Assembly: GCA_965205045.1 (NCBI GenBank)
Contig: OZ242031.1
Span: 4,154,001-4,218,000 of the forward strand
DNA from: UBA6522 sp965205045
GTDB lineage: Bacteria; Pseudomonadota; Gammaproteobacteria; Steroidobacterales; Rariloculaceae
Direction of reading: 5' to 3'
Length of the DNA: 64,000 nucleotides
Below the pieces are notes generated by a model. The model made no database searches, was not told the DNA's origin, and was given only the letters and a program-made list of their open reading frames with translations. Positions 34,285 through 43,445 of this stretch are shown here, piece after piece. The position numbers were made by a program, and so were the translations under genes. Position 1 is the stretch's first letter; each line of letters starts with the position of its first letter.

Positions 34285-36594
34285 TCAGCAGTCCGCGGTT
34301 CCCCGCATTTCGATGCATTGGAGGGCCCGGGTGACGATCGACTCGCGACCGGGGAGCGTCAGCGTGGAAGCCACGCCGATGGGAACAAACGAATCGTCTG
34401 CCGTGATCCGCGCCGCATGTACATTCGGTCGCGTTTCTGCGAACAGCGCCATCAGCGATTCGCTCTGCGAACCGGTCCGGCGGCATTCGTCCACAATCAA
34501 CACGCTGCGACACTCGGAGACGGCAGCCAGCAGGGCTTCCTCCGGCAACGGCGCGAGCCAGCGCATGTCGATGACCCGAGCCCCTACACCGTGTATCTCC
34601 AGCAGCGTTTTCTGCGCCTGGCGTGACAGGTAATTGCCATTTCCGTAGGTCACGATGGCGAGATCCGTGCCCCGGCCTTCGGTGTGCACGTCACCGAGCG
34701 CAACTACCGACCCCTCGTCGGGCGCTTCGTATACGGCAGTCCAGCCCCGGTCCCCGGGTTCGTGCAGATCACGTGTCATGTAACGCGCGATCGGCTCGAG
34801 AAACACGACCACGCGTTTCTCTTCAAGCGCCAGTCGGACGCACTCGCGCATCATTGCAACGGCATCGCGGCCATTGCTGGGACAGGCAATGACGATCCCG
34901 GGAACGTCGCGAAGAACCGCTATGCTGTTGTCGTTATGGAAGTGGCCACCGAATCCCTGCTGATAGCCCAGCCCCGCAACACGAACGATCATCGGGTTCG
35001 AATACTGCCGGCTGGAGAAGAAGCTCAGCGTCGCCGCCTCGCCCCGCAACTGATCTTCAGCGTTATGCAGGTAGGCCAGAAACTGGATTTCGGCGATCAG
35101 CAAAATGTTGTTGTGCGCCAAACCGATACCGAGGCCGAGGATGCTCTGCTCATCGAGCAGCGTGTCGATAACCCGGTCGGCCCCGAACCGCTGCTGCAGC
35201 TTGCGGGTGACGCCGTAGACGCCCCCCTTCCTGCCCACGTCCTCCCCGGCAATGACGATGTTTTCGTAATGGAGCATCAGGTCGGTCAAGCACCAGCCCA
35301 ACAACCGTGCCATGTGCTGAGGCTTGCCCATGAGCAGTTCGTCTTCCGCAAACGCCGCGGCGCGCACGTCGGCTGGCACCTTCGTTTGCGGCCAGGTTTC
35401 CCTGGCACGCGGAACAATGCTTGCCATGATCTCCTCGGGCGATTCGAGTTTCGGTCGCTTCACGGCTTCGTCGGCCATCCTCGCAAGCGTCTCTTCAACG
35501 CTGTTGTACGTATCGAGCACGTCATCGCCGGTGAGGATGCCGTTGCCAATCAGCGTCGCAGCGGTGTGCAGAAGCGGGTCCTGGTTCTCGATGGCGTCAA
35601 TTTCTTCTCGCGTCCGGTAGGAGGTTTGAACGTCGGTACCGGCATGCCCCTGCAGACGCACGCAGTGCATGTGCACGAAGACCGGCTTGCGCTCCCTGCG
35701 AACGAAGTCTTCAGCCGCAACCGCCGCCTTGTAGGTTTCCAGCACGTCAAGGCCATTGACCGGCATGTACCGCAACACCGCCCTGTCCGCAAACTGCGAC
35801 CGGATCCATCCGTCGGGCGTCCGGACCGAAATACCGATCCCGTTGTCCTCGCATATGAAGGCGATCGGGACCTCGATCCCCTGGTACGCATTCCAGCATG
35901 CTGAATTGATCGCCCCCTGGGCAGTGGAGTGATTGACCGATGCATCGCCGAAAGAACAGATGACTACGCTGTCTGCGGGAAGATTCGTTTCAGTAAATTC
36001 AATGCGCTTCGCCAGACCAATGCTCAGCGCAGCGCCCACCGCTTTCGGCATATGTGAGGCGATCGTGCTCGTCTGAGGAGGGATGTTGAGCAGTTTGGAT
36101 CCCAGCACCTTGTGGCGTCCCGAGGCTATGGGGTCTTCGGACGAAGCGGCCAGACTCAGCAGCAGGTCCCAACCGGGAGTCTGCCCTGCAACCTCCTTCG
36201 AACGGTGAATCTGGAACGCGGCGTCGCGATAGTGCAGGAACGACAAGTCACTGAGGCGGAACGCTTCGGCGAACGCCGCGTTGCACTCATGACCGGAGCT
36301 GCCGACCGTATAGTAACCCTCATTTGCAGCTCTCAGTTTGCACGCCATCCGATCGACCTGGCGGCTGAGCACCTGCGAATGAAAAATCCCGACCAGTTGC
36401 TCGTCGGTCAACCCGACATCGGCAGGCGACAATCGAGACCCGTAGTTCTTCAGGGCATTGGCGCTGATGCGCGCCAGGAACTTGGCATGGACATTGTCCT
36501 TGATCTGGACATCCCGAATGGCCCTGCGCCGTGTATCCGGCACAGGGCTTCGCCGCGTTCTTGTTTCCCGCGCCACGCTTGCCACAAAACCCAT
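34285..36594 (-). CDS. 2-oxoacid dehydrogenase E1, alpha and beta fused
   Basis: A 769-residue thiamine-diphosphate enzyme. Residues up to about 390 form the alpha part, with the diphosphate motif FGDASVNHSTAQGAIN...EDNGIGIS (GDA in place of GDG) and the regulatory-loop-like YRTREEID. Residues from about 410 form the beta part: HYENIVIAGEDVGRKGGVYGVT, then RVIDTLLDEQSILGLGIGLA, then VVFLEPIARY. Fused E1 proteins of this type decarboxylate branched-chain or other 2-oxo acids and pass the acyl group to a lipoyl E2. No E2 or E3 gene is adjacent; a lone lipoyl domain lies at 47166. It heads the operon with the transferase-like gene. Confidence 0.85.
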   Translation of the reverse strand: MGFVASVARETRTRRSPVPDTRRRAIRDVQIKDNVHAKFLARISANALKNYGSRLSPADVGLTDEQLVGIFHSQVLSRQVDRMACKLRAANEGYYTVGSSGHECNAAFAEAFRLSDLSFLHYRDAAFQIHRSKEVAGQTPGWDLLLSLAASSEDPIASGRHKVLGSKLLNIPPQTSTIASHMPKAVGAALSIGLAKRIEFTETNLPADSVVICSFGDASVNHSTAQGAINSACWNAYQGIEVPIAFICEDNGIGISVRTPDGWIRSQFADRAVLRYMPVNGLDVLETYKAAVAAEDFVRRERKPVFVHMHCVRLQGHAGTDVQTSYRTREEIDAIENQDPLLHTAATLIGNGILTGDDVLDTYNSVEETLARMADEAVKRPKLESPEEIMASIVPRARETWPQTKVPADVRAAAFAEDELLMGKPQHMARLLGWCLTDLMLHYENIVIAGEDVGRKGGVYGVTRKLQQRFGADRVIDTLLDEQSILGLGIGLAHNNILLIAEIQFLAYLHNAEDQLRGEAATLSFFSSRQYSNPMIVRVAGLGYQQGFGGHFHNDNSIAVLRDVPGIVIACPSNGRDAVAMMRECVRLALEEKRVVVFLEPIARYMTRDLHEPGDRGWTAVYEAPDEGSVVALGDVHTEGRGTDLAIVTYGNGNYLSRQAQKTLLEIHGVGARVIDMRWLAPLPEEALLAAVSECRSVLIVDECRRTGSQSESLMALFAETRPNVHAARITADDSFVPIGVASTLTLPGRESIVTRALQCIEMRGTADC

Positions 36595-36761
36595 GGTTCA
36601 TGAGTATACGGCGAAACCCCCATGCCGGTTTCCAGCAAATTGACAGAAATTCATGCACTTACCGCAAGAACATTGGGGTAGTTGGGCGCAAGACTTCGTC
36701 AACACCCCGCGCTACCGGGTGCCATGGCCATTTCAGCGATCGCAAAGAACGTTGACGAGCG

Positions 36762-37565
36762 CTAGTCGCCGGTAAAAGAGGGCTGCCGCCTTTCTATCAG
36801 GGCCGCCACAGCTTCACGGTGATCGGCAGTTTCGTGGACGATGGCCTGTAGAGCGGCGGAGAGTTCGAGTACGTCGTCCAAACGCTGACGCTGTCCTTCG
36901 CGCAGCAGCCGTTTGGTCAATCGCAGTGCTCTGGCCGGGTTTACGGCGATGCGTTGCGCGAGAGCGAACGCCTCTTCCATGAGCCGGTCGTCCGGAACGA
37001 CTTGGGAAACCAGTCCAATGCGTTCGGCTTCCTTCGAAGAGTAGCGATCCCCGGTGAACAGCATCTCGGCGGCATTCGAATAACCGACGGCCTGTTGCAG
37101 CAGCCAGGCACCTCCGTCGCCGGGGACGATTCCGACCTTGATGAAGCTTGCCGAAAACCTCGCGCTCTCGGCAGCGATACGAATGTCGCAAAGGCAGGCG
37201 AGATCGCAGCCGAGGCCCACGGCGTGGCCATTGACGGCAGCAATCGTCGGAACCTCGATTTCGTACAGTGTACGCACGACCTGCTGCACACCACGCCGGT
37301 AGTTCGTGCGGGTCGAATCCGGCTGGTCCAGTGCTCCAATTCCGGTTCGCTGCTGGATCGCCTTCAGGTTACCGCCGGCGCAAAACGCCCGTCCTGCTCC
37401 GGTCAGTATGCCCACCGAAACGCTGCGATCGTCGGCCAACGCATGCAGCGCATCGACCAGATCCCGGCAATCCTCGTGGCTGCCGATCGCGTTCAGCGCC
37501 TTTTCATTCTGCATCCTGAGCACCGCGACGGCGCCGTGTATTTCGGACGCTACGAAACTACCCAT
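36762..37565 (-). CDS. Enoyl-CoA hydratase/isomerase-family protein
   Basis: A 267-residue crotonase-fold protein. The oxyanion hole segments are GAGRAFCAGGNLKA (about 57-70) and VNGHAVGLGCDLACLCDIRI. Compared with enoyl-CoA hydratase, the first catalytic Glu is Asp (GCDLA) and the second (in PExxLG) is Phe (SASFIKVGIVPGDGG). Simple hydration is therefore unlikely, and an isomerase, hydrolase or other crotonase reaction is more plausible. It lies upstream of the fused E1 gene across a 167-base gap, on the same strand, and just downstream of the DUF1080 gene. Confidence 0.8.
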   Translation of the reverse strand: MGSFVASEIHGAVAVLRMQNEKALNAIGSHEDCRDLVDALHALADDRSVSVGILTGAGRAFCAGGNLKAIQQRTGIGALDQPDSTRTNYRRGVQQVVRTLYEIEVPTIAAVNGHAVGLGCDLACLCDIRIAAESARFSASFIKVGIVPGDGGAWLLQQAVGYSNAAEMLFTGDRYSSKEAERIGLVSQVVPDDRLMEEAFALAQRIAVNPARALRLTKRLLREGQRQRLDDVLELSAALQAIVHETADHREAVAALIERRQPSFTGD

Positions 37566-37601
37566 CGAACTGTTTCCTGGAGTGGGTCCGGAACGGACCG
37601 G

Positions 37602-38333
37602 TCAATGCCTGCGGATGCGGATATTGCGGAAAAAAACCGGATCGGCATGGTCCTGCAGGCCGATATGTCCCTGCCGCGCAACGCCCAGGTGCTCGAAGCC
37701 CGGACTTCCGAACTTGGATTGGTCGAAGCGCTGCCGCCAATCTTCCGAGTCGCGATCGAATTCGACGGTCCTTTCGCCATTTAGCCAAAACTCGACACGG
37801 CCGCCGATCGAAACAACTCGCACCTGATTCCACTCGCCAACGGGGCGCGTCACGTCGCGGTCTGGCGCGTACAGATCGTATGCGGCGCCGGCGGTCCTGT
37901 TCGGATAGGCCGCGTCCCGGTGACCATCGTTGTCGAGTATCTGCATCTCCAGACCGGTACGCGACGGCCGTTCCAGACCCTGGTGCTCGGTTACATGGAA
38001 AAAGATACCGCTGTTGCCTCCGGCGGAAATCTTCCACTCCAGTTCCAATTCGAAGTCGGAGAATTGCTCTTTGGTGATAATCCCGACCGGATCCGTGGAC
38101 GTCTTGCGCTCCGGCAGGAATGCCAGCACACCGTCTTCCACGACCCAGGCCGGACTGACTGGTCCATGCTTGTTGAATTCACGCCATTGGTCGAGATTGG
38201 AACCGTCAAAAAGCCAGTACCAGTCCGATTCGGCATCCGCCTCCGGTAGAGCGGTATCCTGCGCAAAGCCGATCTCCGCGAAGGCAAGCACAGACAGCAG
38301 GCAGCAGCGGATGCTGAGCAACGTTCGCAACAT
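37602..38333 (-). CDS. Exported DUF1080 (3-keto-disaccharide hydrolase-like) protein
   Basis: A 243-residue protein with signal peptide MLRTLLSIRCCLLSVLAFAE ending in GFAQD. The body has the DUF1080 pattern: WLFDGSNLDQWREFN, FELELEWKISAGGNSGIFFHV, LEMQILDNDGH, a QVRVV/EFWLNGERTVEFD strand pair and GHIGLQDHADPVFFRNIRI at the C-terminus. This concanavalin-like domain occurs in secreted carbohydrate-acting proteins. The start at 38333 is chosen because it gives a clean signal peptide. Sulfatase and GMC genes nearby suggest sugar or sulfated-glycan processing. Confidence 0.8.
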   Translation of the reverse strand: MLRTLLSIRCCLLSVLAFAEIGFAQDTALPEADAESDWYWLFDGSNLDQWREFNKHGPVSPAWVVEDGVLAFLPERKTSTDPVGIITKEQFSDFELELEWKISAGGNSGIFFHVTEHQGLERPSRTGLEMQILDNDGHRDAAYPNRTAGAAYDLYAPDRDVTRPVGEWNQVRVVSIGGRVEFWLNGERTVEFDRDSEDWRQRFDQSKFGSPGFEHLGVARQGHIGLQDHADPVFFRNIRIRRH

Positions 38334-38439
38334 GGTCCAACTCGTACCGGAGCGATGCATTTCGGCGAAGTTACCCATTCGGCAGGACCACACGAACTCG
38401 ATCAGCCAATTCATCGTAGCACGATACCGTGGCGCGCTG

Positions 38440-38575
38440 ACGTGCGGGTCGCCCGGCACGGCGATTCACGAGATGGGACCGGCCCGAATGGGGGATGACC
38501 CGCGCGAATCGGTCGTCAACCGCTGGAACCGGATGCACGCTGCGGCACACACGGGTACAACCGGAAGAAACTCCG
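38440..38575 (+). pseudogene. GMC oxidoreductase C-terminal remnant
   Basis: The plus strand reads GTAIHEMGPARMGDDPRES, then VVNRWNRMHAAAHTG. This matches GRAIHEMGGTCMGDDPAQS...IVNRWNQLHVAPN near the end of the intact GMC gene at 39241-40932. It is a short duplicated or left-over piece of a paralogue, lying in the 324-base gap between the DUF1080 gene and the next operon. Confidence 0.6.
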
Positions 38576-38657
38576 ACTCCATTGACATGCTATCGATGCA
38601 TGGAAATATACTAGCAATCGAGCCCTGTCATAATCCCGATCAGGACGGACCATCCAC

Positions 38658-39224
38658 ATGATCACCTCACAAATCGACCGGCGCGAGGCACTGGGAGGGA
38701 TCGCGGCCATATTCGGGGCTGCACTGATTTCGCCCCTGAGGCGCGCGGTCGCCGCCGGCGCGGATCCGGGCATGGGTCCGCAGAACGATATCTTTTCCGC
38801 TGAACAGAGGGCGTTGCTGGACGCACTTTGCGAGCGAATCATCCCGACCACGGATACCCCGGGCGCCAGAGACGCGGGTGTGACCAGCTACATCGAGATG
38901 ATTATCGATGAGTACTACGAGCCGGACGCCCGAGAAGGCTTTCTGGACGACCTGCAGGCCATCGATGAGTATTCACGCGAACAACGTCAGGCACCGTTCG
39001 CAGACCTGGCGCCGGAGCAGCAGGACGACATCGTCTCCCTGGCGGAACAACGGCAGCTCGATGGGGCCGACGATGACTTCTTCGAAACCATCAAGCAACT
39101 CACGGTCACCGGGTACTACACGTCGGAAATCGGCATGACCGTCGAGCGGATCTACCTGCCGACCCCCGGTCGCTACGACGGCGCGTATCCCTACGCAGAA
39201 GTCGGCAGACTCTTCACGGCCTGA
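38658..39224 (+). CDS. Gluconate 2-dehydrogenase subunit 3-family protein (Tat)
   Basis: A 188-residue protein with an N-terminal Tat-like signal (DRREALGGIAAIFGAALISPL). The domain begins FSAEQRALLDALCERIIPTTDTPGARDAGV and ends in GYYTSEIGMTVERIYLPTPGRYDGA, both typical of the small subunit of membrane-bound gluconate/fructose dehydrogenases. It is thought to chaperone or co-export the FAD subunit, which follows 16 bases downstream on the same strand. Confidence 0.85.
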   Translation: MITSQIDRREALGGIAAIFGAALISPLRRAVAAGADPGMGPQNDIFSAEQRALLDALCERIIPTTDTPGARDAGVTSYIEMIIDEYYEPDAREGFLDDLQAIDEYSREQRQAPFADLAPEQQDDIVSLAEQRQLDGADDDFFETIKQLTVTGYYTSEIGMTVERIYLPTPGRYDGAYPYAEVGRLFTA

Positions 39225-39240
39225 GCGGCAACTCCGGACA

Positions 39241-40932
39241 GTGGACAGGCCACCGGAAAGCACGAGGTTCGATGCGATCGTCATCGGCTCCGGCGCGACC
39301 GGGGGCTGGGCTGCAAAGGAACTGTGCGAGAACGGCCTGAAGACGCTCATGCTCGATCGCGGCGGATCGGTCGAACACCGGCAGGACTACCCGACAGAGG
39401 GCCGCGGTGCGCACGAATTGCCTTTCCGGAACCGATGGCCGCCCGGCAAACAGGCAGATTACCGCCTGTCACCGACGGCTCGTCCGGAAAACTATCCGTT
39501 CTACGCGTCGGATGACGAACAGCCCTACGTTTACGACGAGAGCAAGCCGTTCACCTGGATACGCCCCGGAGTGGTCGGCGGCAAGTCGCTGGTCTGGGGA
39601 CGCCAGTGCTACCGGTGGTCACGGCAGGATTTCGAGTCCAACCGGGCGGACGGTCACGGCGTCGACTGGCCGATTCGCTACGACGATATCGAACCCTGGT
39701 ACAGGCATGTCGAAGGGATCGTCGGCATCAGCGGCGAGGCACTTGGCCTGGAGGAACTCCCTGACAGCGATTTTCAGCCTCCCATGCCGCTCAATATCGT
39801 CGAACAGCGGTTCCGCGAAGTGTTGGCACGCGACTTCGATGACCGGGTCCTCACGATCGGTCGCGTCGCCAACCTCACGCTGGACATGCCGGAGCAGGGC
39901 CGTGTCCGCTGCCAGTTCCGCAACCAGTGCCATCGCGGCTGCTCCTACGGCGCCTATTTCTCCACCCAGGCCGTCACCCTGCCCATGGCCCGGGCCACTG
40001 GAAATCTCACCCTGAAGGGCGACAGCGTCGTCGAATCGCTCGAATACGACGCGGCGCAGCAACGGGTGACTGGCGTGCAGGTCATCGACGCGCATACCGG
40101 CGTGCGGTCAGTCTATCGCGCCCGGGTCGTATTTCTTTGCGCATCCTGCATCGCCAGCAACCAGATCCTGCTCAACTCCAGAAGCGAGGCCATGCCCAAC
40201 GGCTTGGGCAACACCCATGACGTACTCGGGCGGTACATCGTGGATCACGTCTACGGCGTTCGGGCCTTCGGTACGTTCCGCGGGCAGTTCGAGCAATTCG
40301 TCGAGTACGGCCGCCGGCCCAACGGCTTCTACATTCCCCGCTTCCGTAACCTGTCCGACCGCGAATCCATGCAGGGCTTCGTGCGCGGCTACGGCTACCA
40401 GGGCGCGGCGCGGCGCCTGGCGCCCGAAAGCGGCGCGGGATTCGGCGCCGAACTCAAGCAGCGGCTGCGCGTACCGGGTCCGTGGCAGATCTACATGCTC
40501 GGTTTCGGCGAGGTGCTGCCGGACCCCGGTAACCGCGTGCTCTTGTCGGAGACCGCCGTCGATCGATTCGGTATCCCCCAGGTTCGGTTCGATGTGCAAT
40601 GGGGCCAGAACGAGACCCGCATGGGGGCCGATATCGCGCGACAGAGTGTCGCGATGCTCCGGGCCGCGGGCGCGACCGAAATTGTCTCCGAAGACGTACT
40701 CGGTGCGCCGGGACGTGCCATTCACGAGATGGGCGGCACCTGCATGGGCGACGATCCCGCGCAATCCATCGTCAATCGCTGGAATCAACTCCACGTGGCG
40801 CCGAACGTCTTTATCACCGATGGCGCGGCAATGTCCTCCGGCAGTTGCGTGAACCCGACCCTGACGTTGATGGCAATGACTGCCCGGGCCGCCAATCACG
40901 CTGTCGATCTGGTGAGTAACGATGCTGTCTGA
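39241..40932 (+). CDS. GMC-family FAD oxidoreductase
   Basis: A 563-residue flavoprotein. The FAD motif is FDAIVIGSGATGGWAAKELC (about residues 10-29). The C-terminal domain has GRAIHEMGGTCMGDDP, with the family histidine, and TDGAAMSSGSCVNPTLTLMA, the usual HxxN-type active-site end. Together with the upstream small subunit it resembles the large subunit of gluconate 2-dehydrogenase, which oxidises sugars or sugar acids in the periplasm. No cytochrome subunit is adjacent. The start is a GTG at 39241. Its end overlaps the start of the sulfatase gene by 11 bases, so the three genes form one operon. Confidence 0.87.
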   Translation: MDRPPESTRFDAIVIGSGATGGWAAKELCENGLKTLMLDRGGSVEHRQDYPTEGRGAHELPFRNRWPPGKQADYRLSPTARPENYPFYASDDEQPYVYDESKPFTWIRPGVVGGKSLVWGRQCYRWSRQDFESNRADGHGVDWPIRYDDIEPWYRHVEGIVGISGEALGLEELPDSDFQPPMPLNIVEQRFREVLARDFDDRVLTIGRVANLTLDMPEQGRVRCQFRNQCHRGCSYGAYFSTQAVTLPMARATGNLTLKGDSVVESLEYDAAQQRVTGVQVIDAHTGVRSVYRARVVFLCASCIASNQILLNSRSEAMPNGLGNTHDVLGRYIVDHVYGVRAFGTFRGQFEQFVEYGRRPNGFYIPRFRNLSDRESMQGFVRGYGYQGAARRLAPESGAGFGAELKQRLRVPGPWQIYMLGFGEVLPDPGNRVLLSETAVDRFGIPQVRFDVQWGQNETRMGADIARQSVAMLRAAGATEIVSEDVLGAPGRAIHEMGGTCMGDDPAQSIVNRWNQLHVAPNVFITDGAAMSSGSCVNPTLTLMAMTARAANHAVDLVSNDAV

Positions 40933-42283
40933 CGCGCGGGCACGGCGGTTCCTGGCATTCCTTCTGCTGCTGATTGCCGGATTCCAGGCAGCGGCCCAGG
41001 ATCGCCGTCCATACAATATCGTGTTGATCATGGCGGACGATGCCGGTGTGGAAACGGTCGCCACCTACGGCGGCAATTCCCATGCCACCCCGGAGATCAA
41101 CCGCCTCGCGGCCGAGGGCGTTCGATTCGACAACGCGCACTCGCAACCGCTTTGTACTCCGTCCCGGGTCAAGATCATGACGGGGCAGCACAATTACCGG
41201 AACTATGAGCAGTTCGCCTACCTGCGCCCTGAAGTCACCACGTTCGGGCACGCGCTCAAGGCGGCCGGGTACCGGACCCTGGTCGCCGGCAAGTGGCAAC
41301 TGGCGTTCGGCACCGGGGAACCCGGCGGCTACCGCGGCCTGCTGCCGGAAGACGCGGGGTTCGACGAGCATTTCGTCGGCTGGCCGGACCCGGACCGCGC
41401 CAACACCTCCGACTACGTCTACTGGTGGCCCTCGATCCGCGACGATGCCGATCGGGTGGGTTACGACGAGGACGTATTCAGCCCCGACCTGTACAACCGC
41501 CGCATACTCGAATTCATCGAAGCCCACCGAACCGGCCCGTTCTTCGTCTACTACCCCATGCTGCTGCCGCACGTGCCGTTCGTGCCCACCCCGGATGCAC
41601 CCCGGGCGGACTCCGCGCAGGACCGGTTCGCCGCCATGGTCGCCTACATGGACAAACTCGTCGGCCGCGTGCGCGCAAGGGTCGCCGAACTCGGCATCGC
41701 CGAGCAGACGGTCATCACCTTCACCGCCGACAACGGCACCGACTCAAGCCTCGTCAACCGCTACCGCGGCGCTCCGTTGCCCGGCGGCAAGGGGTCGACG
41801 CTGCAGCGCGGCACCCATGTGCCGTTCATCGCCTGGGGCGGTCCCGCCCTGCAAGGCCGCTCGAATGCCGATCTGATCGACTTCACCGATGTCTTTCCGA
41901 CCCTGCTCGAGTTGGCCGCGGTCGAGGATACCGGCAGGTACACGCTCGACGGCCACAGTCTGGTTCCGAAGTTCCGCGGCGAGGCCGGTTTCCAGCGCGA
42001 CGCGATCTTTATCCACTACGATCCCAAGTGGGGCCCGCCGGGTCAGCGTTATCGATATGCGGGCAGCCGCTACGTGTTCGACACGGACTGGAAGCTGTAC
42101 TCCGATGGCCGTTTCTACGACATCAGGTGGGACCCCGAGGAAACTCGGGCGATCTCCACCTCGGGGGGGTTGAGGCCGAGCGCGCGGCAAGCCTTCGAGC
42201 GGCTGCGCGCCGTCATCGGGCAACATCCCAATAGCCCGAACTGGGGAGAACAGTCCGTCGACGGTGCGGACCGGGGCCCGTAG
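40922..42283 (+). CDS. Exported sulfatase
   Basis: A 453-residue arylsulfatase-family enzyme with signal peptide (RRFLAFLLLLIAGFQAAAQ). The catalytic motif is intact, C78-T-P-S-R82 followed by VKIMTGQ, where the Cys is converted to formylglycine by a maturase not seen in this window. Metal ligands are D39/D40 (IMADDAG) and the later FTADNGTD. It ends with the usual C-terminal strand DTDWKLYSDGRFYDI. It is translationally coupled to the GMC gene, which suggests desulfation and oxidation of a sulfated sugar. Compare the upstream sulfatase at 29000, which lacks this motif. Confidence 0.88.
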   Translation: MLSDARARRFLAFLLLLIAGFQAAAQDRRPYNIVLIMADDAGVETVATYGGNSHATPEINRLAAEGVRFDNAHSQPLCTPSRVKIMTGQHNYRNYEQFAYLRPEVTTFGHALKAAGYRTLVAGKWQLAFGTGEPGGYRGLLPEDAGFDEHFVGWPDPDRANTSDYVYWWPSIRDDADRVGYDEDVFSPDLYNRRILEFIEAHRTGPFFVYYPMLLPHVPFVPTPDAPRADSAQDRFAAMVAYMDKLVGRVRARVAELGIAEQTVITFTADNGTDSSLVNRYRGAPLPGGKGSTLQRGTHVPFIAWGGPALQGRSNADLIDFTDVFPTLLELAAVEDTGRYTLDGHSLVPKFRGEAGFQRDAIFIHYDPKWGPPGQRYRYAGSRYVFDTDWKLYSDGRFYDIRWDPEETRAISTSGGLRPSARQAFERLRAVIGQHPNSPNWGEQSVDGADRGP

Positions 42284-42293
42284 GGGCCGTCCC

Positions 42294-43028
42294 TCAGGCC
42301 AGGACCCGCCAGATGACCGCGCCGGCGCTGGCGGTGCAGATCAGAAGCACGGCGGGCCTGAATTGCCGGTCGGCGTAGCCGCGCAGCAGCCGCGAAGCCC
42401 AGGTACCGGCGGCCAGGGCGGGAAGCAGCGCCAGCGCCAGCCAGATGTCGCGCCAGCCGAGCCAGCCGTGGTACCACACGACGATCGCAGAAACGAGTCC
42501 GCCGAAGGCGAAATAGGCGTTCAGGGTCGCACTGGTCTCCCGTCGGCGGGAATGCTGGTAGACAACGCCCATCGGCGGCGCACCGACCGAGGTGATGGTC
42601 CCGGTCACCCCCGAGACGACTCCGGCGGCGAAGATCGACCGCGGCGTCTTGCGCGGAGCCATGTTGACGAGACTCAGAACGATGGCGAACAGGATGACGA
42701 TCGCGACCAGCAGCGAAAACGTGTCGCGGTCGTCGATGAACCCCAGCACCCCGAAAGCGCAGCCGATGCCGAGCGCCCTGCCCGCCAGGGCCGTCCCGAG
42801 TTCCCGGCCGTTGACGCTCGCCCGATGGCCGAGGGCGTTGGCTGCCGCGACCAGGCTGCCCATGACGATGACCGTCGCCGGCACCAGGGTCGGATCGACC
42901 AGCAGCAGCAGGGACGCGGCGAGCAAGCCGAATCCCATCCCCGTCAACGACTGTGGAATGGCCGCCACCGCGACGACGGCGAAGGCAAGCAGAAACGTTG
43001 CCTGATCGATGGCGAGGAAGGCCGGCAT
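42294..43028 (-). CDS. TauE/SafE-family anion permease
   Basis: A 244-residue membrane protein with about eight hydrophobic segments in two repeats, each carrying the PPMGVVY/SLTGMGFG-like glycine-rich turn of the TauE/SafE family, which exports sulfite or organosulfonates. It could remove sulfite or sulfate released by the neighbouring sulfatase; that link is inference. The start at 43028 overlaps the stop of the DUF1330 gene (TGATG). Confidence 0.78.
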   Translation of the reverse strand: MPAFLAIDQATFLLAFAVVAVAAIPQSLTGMGFGLLAASLLLLVDPTLVPATVIVMGSLVAAANALGHRASVNGRELGTALAGRALGIGCAFGVLGFIDDRDTFSLLVAIVILFAIVLSLVNMAPRKTPRSIFAAGVVSGVTGTITSVGAPPMGVVYQHSRRRETSATLNAYFAFGGLVSAIVVWYHGWLGWRDIWLALALLPALAAGTWASRLLRGYADRQFRPAVLLICTASAGAVIWRVLA

Positions 43029-43333
43029 CAATCGTCGCCTTCGGCGCCCTCGACCAGCATCACCCAGGACTCCGAAGAGCGGACACGATGTTGGCGGGCC
43101 GCGGTGTAGGCATCGGAGAAATACCACTCCCTGAGCGCTTCGTAGCTCGGAAACTCGATCACCACGAAGCGTTCGGGATCCCACTGACCTTCGACCAGTT
43201 CATGCCGGCTGTGCGGGACCACCAGCTTGCGGCCGCCGGCCGCATCCACCAACCCCGCGCCCGACTCCAGATATTGCGCATAGCCTTCCCGATCGGTGAC
43301 ATCGACCTTGGCCACGAAATAACCTTTCTTCAT
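43028..43333 (-). CDS. DUF1330 family protein
   Basis: A 101-residue protein with the DUF1330 (dimeric alpha-beta barrel) signature: GYFVAKVDVTDREGYAQYLE, GGRKLVV and RFVVIEFPSYEALREWYFSDAY. The biochemical role of the family is unknown; it is found near many catabolic genes. It is translationally coupled to the TauE gene. The tail of the large operon ends 113 bases upstream on the same strand. Confidence 0.85.
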   Translation of the reverse strand: MKKGYFVAKVDVTDREGYAQYLESGAGLVDAAGGRKLVVPHSRHELVEGQWDPERFVVIEFPSYEALREWYFSDAYTAARQHRVRSSESWVMLVEGAEGDD

Positions 43334-43445
43334 TACGAGTACCCTGCTTTTCGACCCTCCGCCCGGGCCTGCGCGTTAGAAAAGCGGCGATCGGTGCAAA
43401 CATGCTCCCCCATGCCGGTTACGCCGACCGCGCCATCATCGGCAA

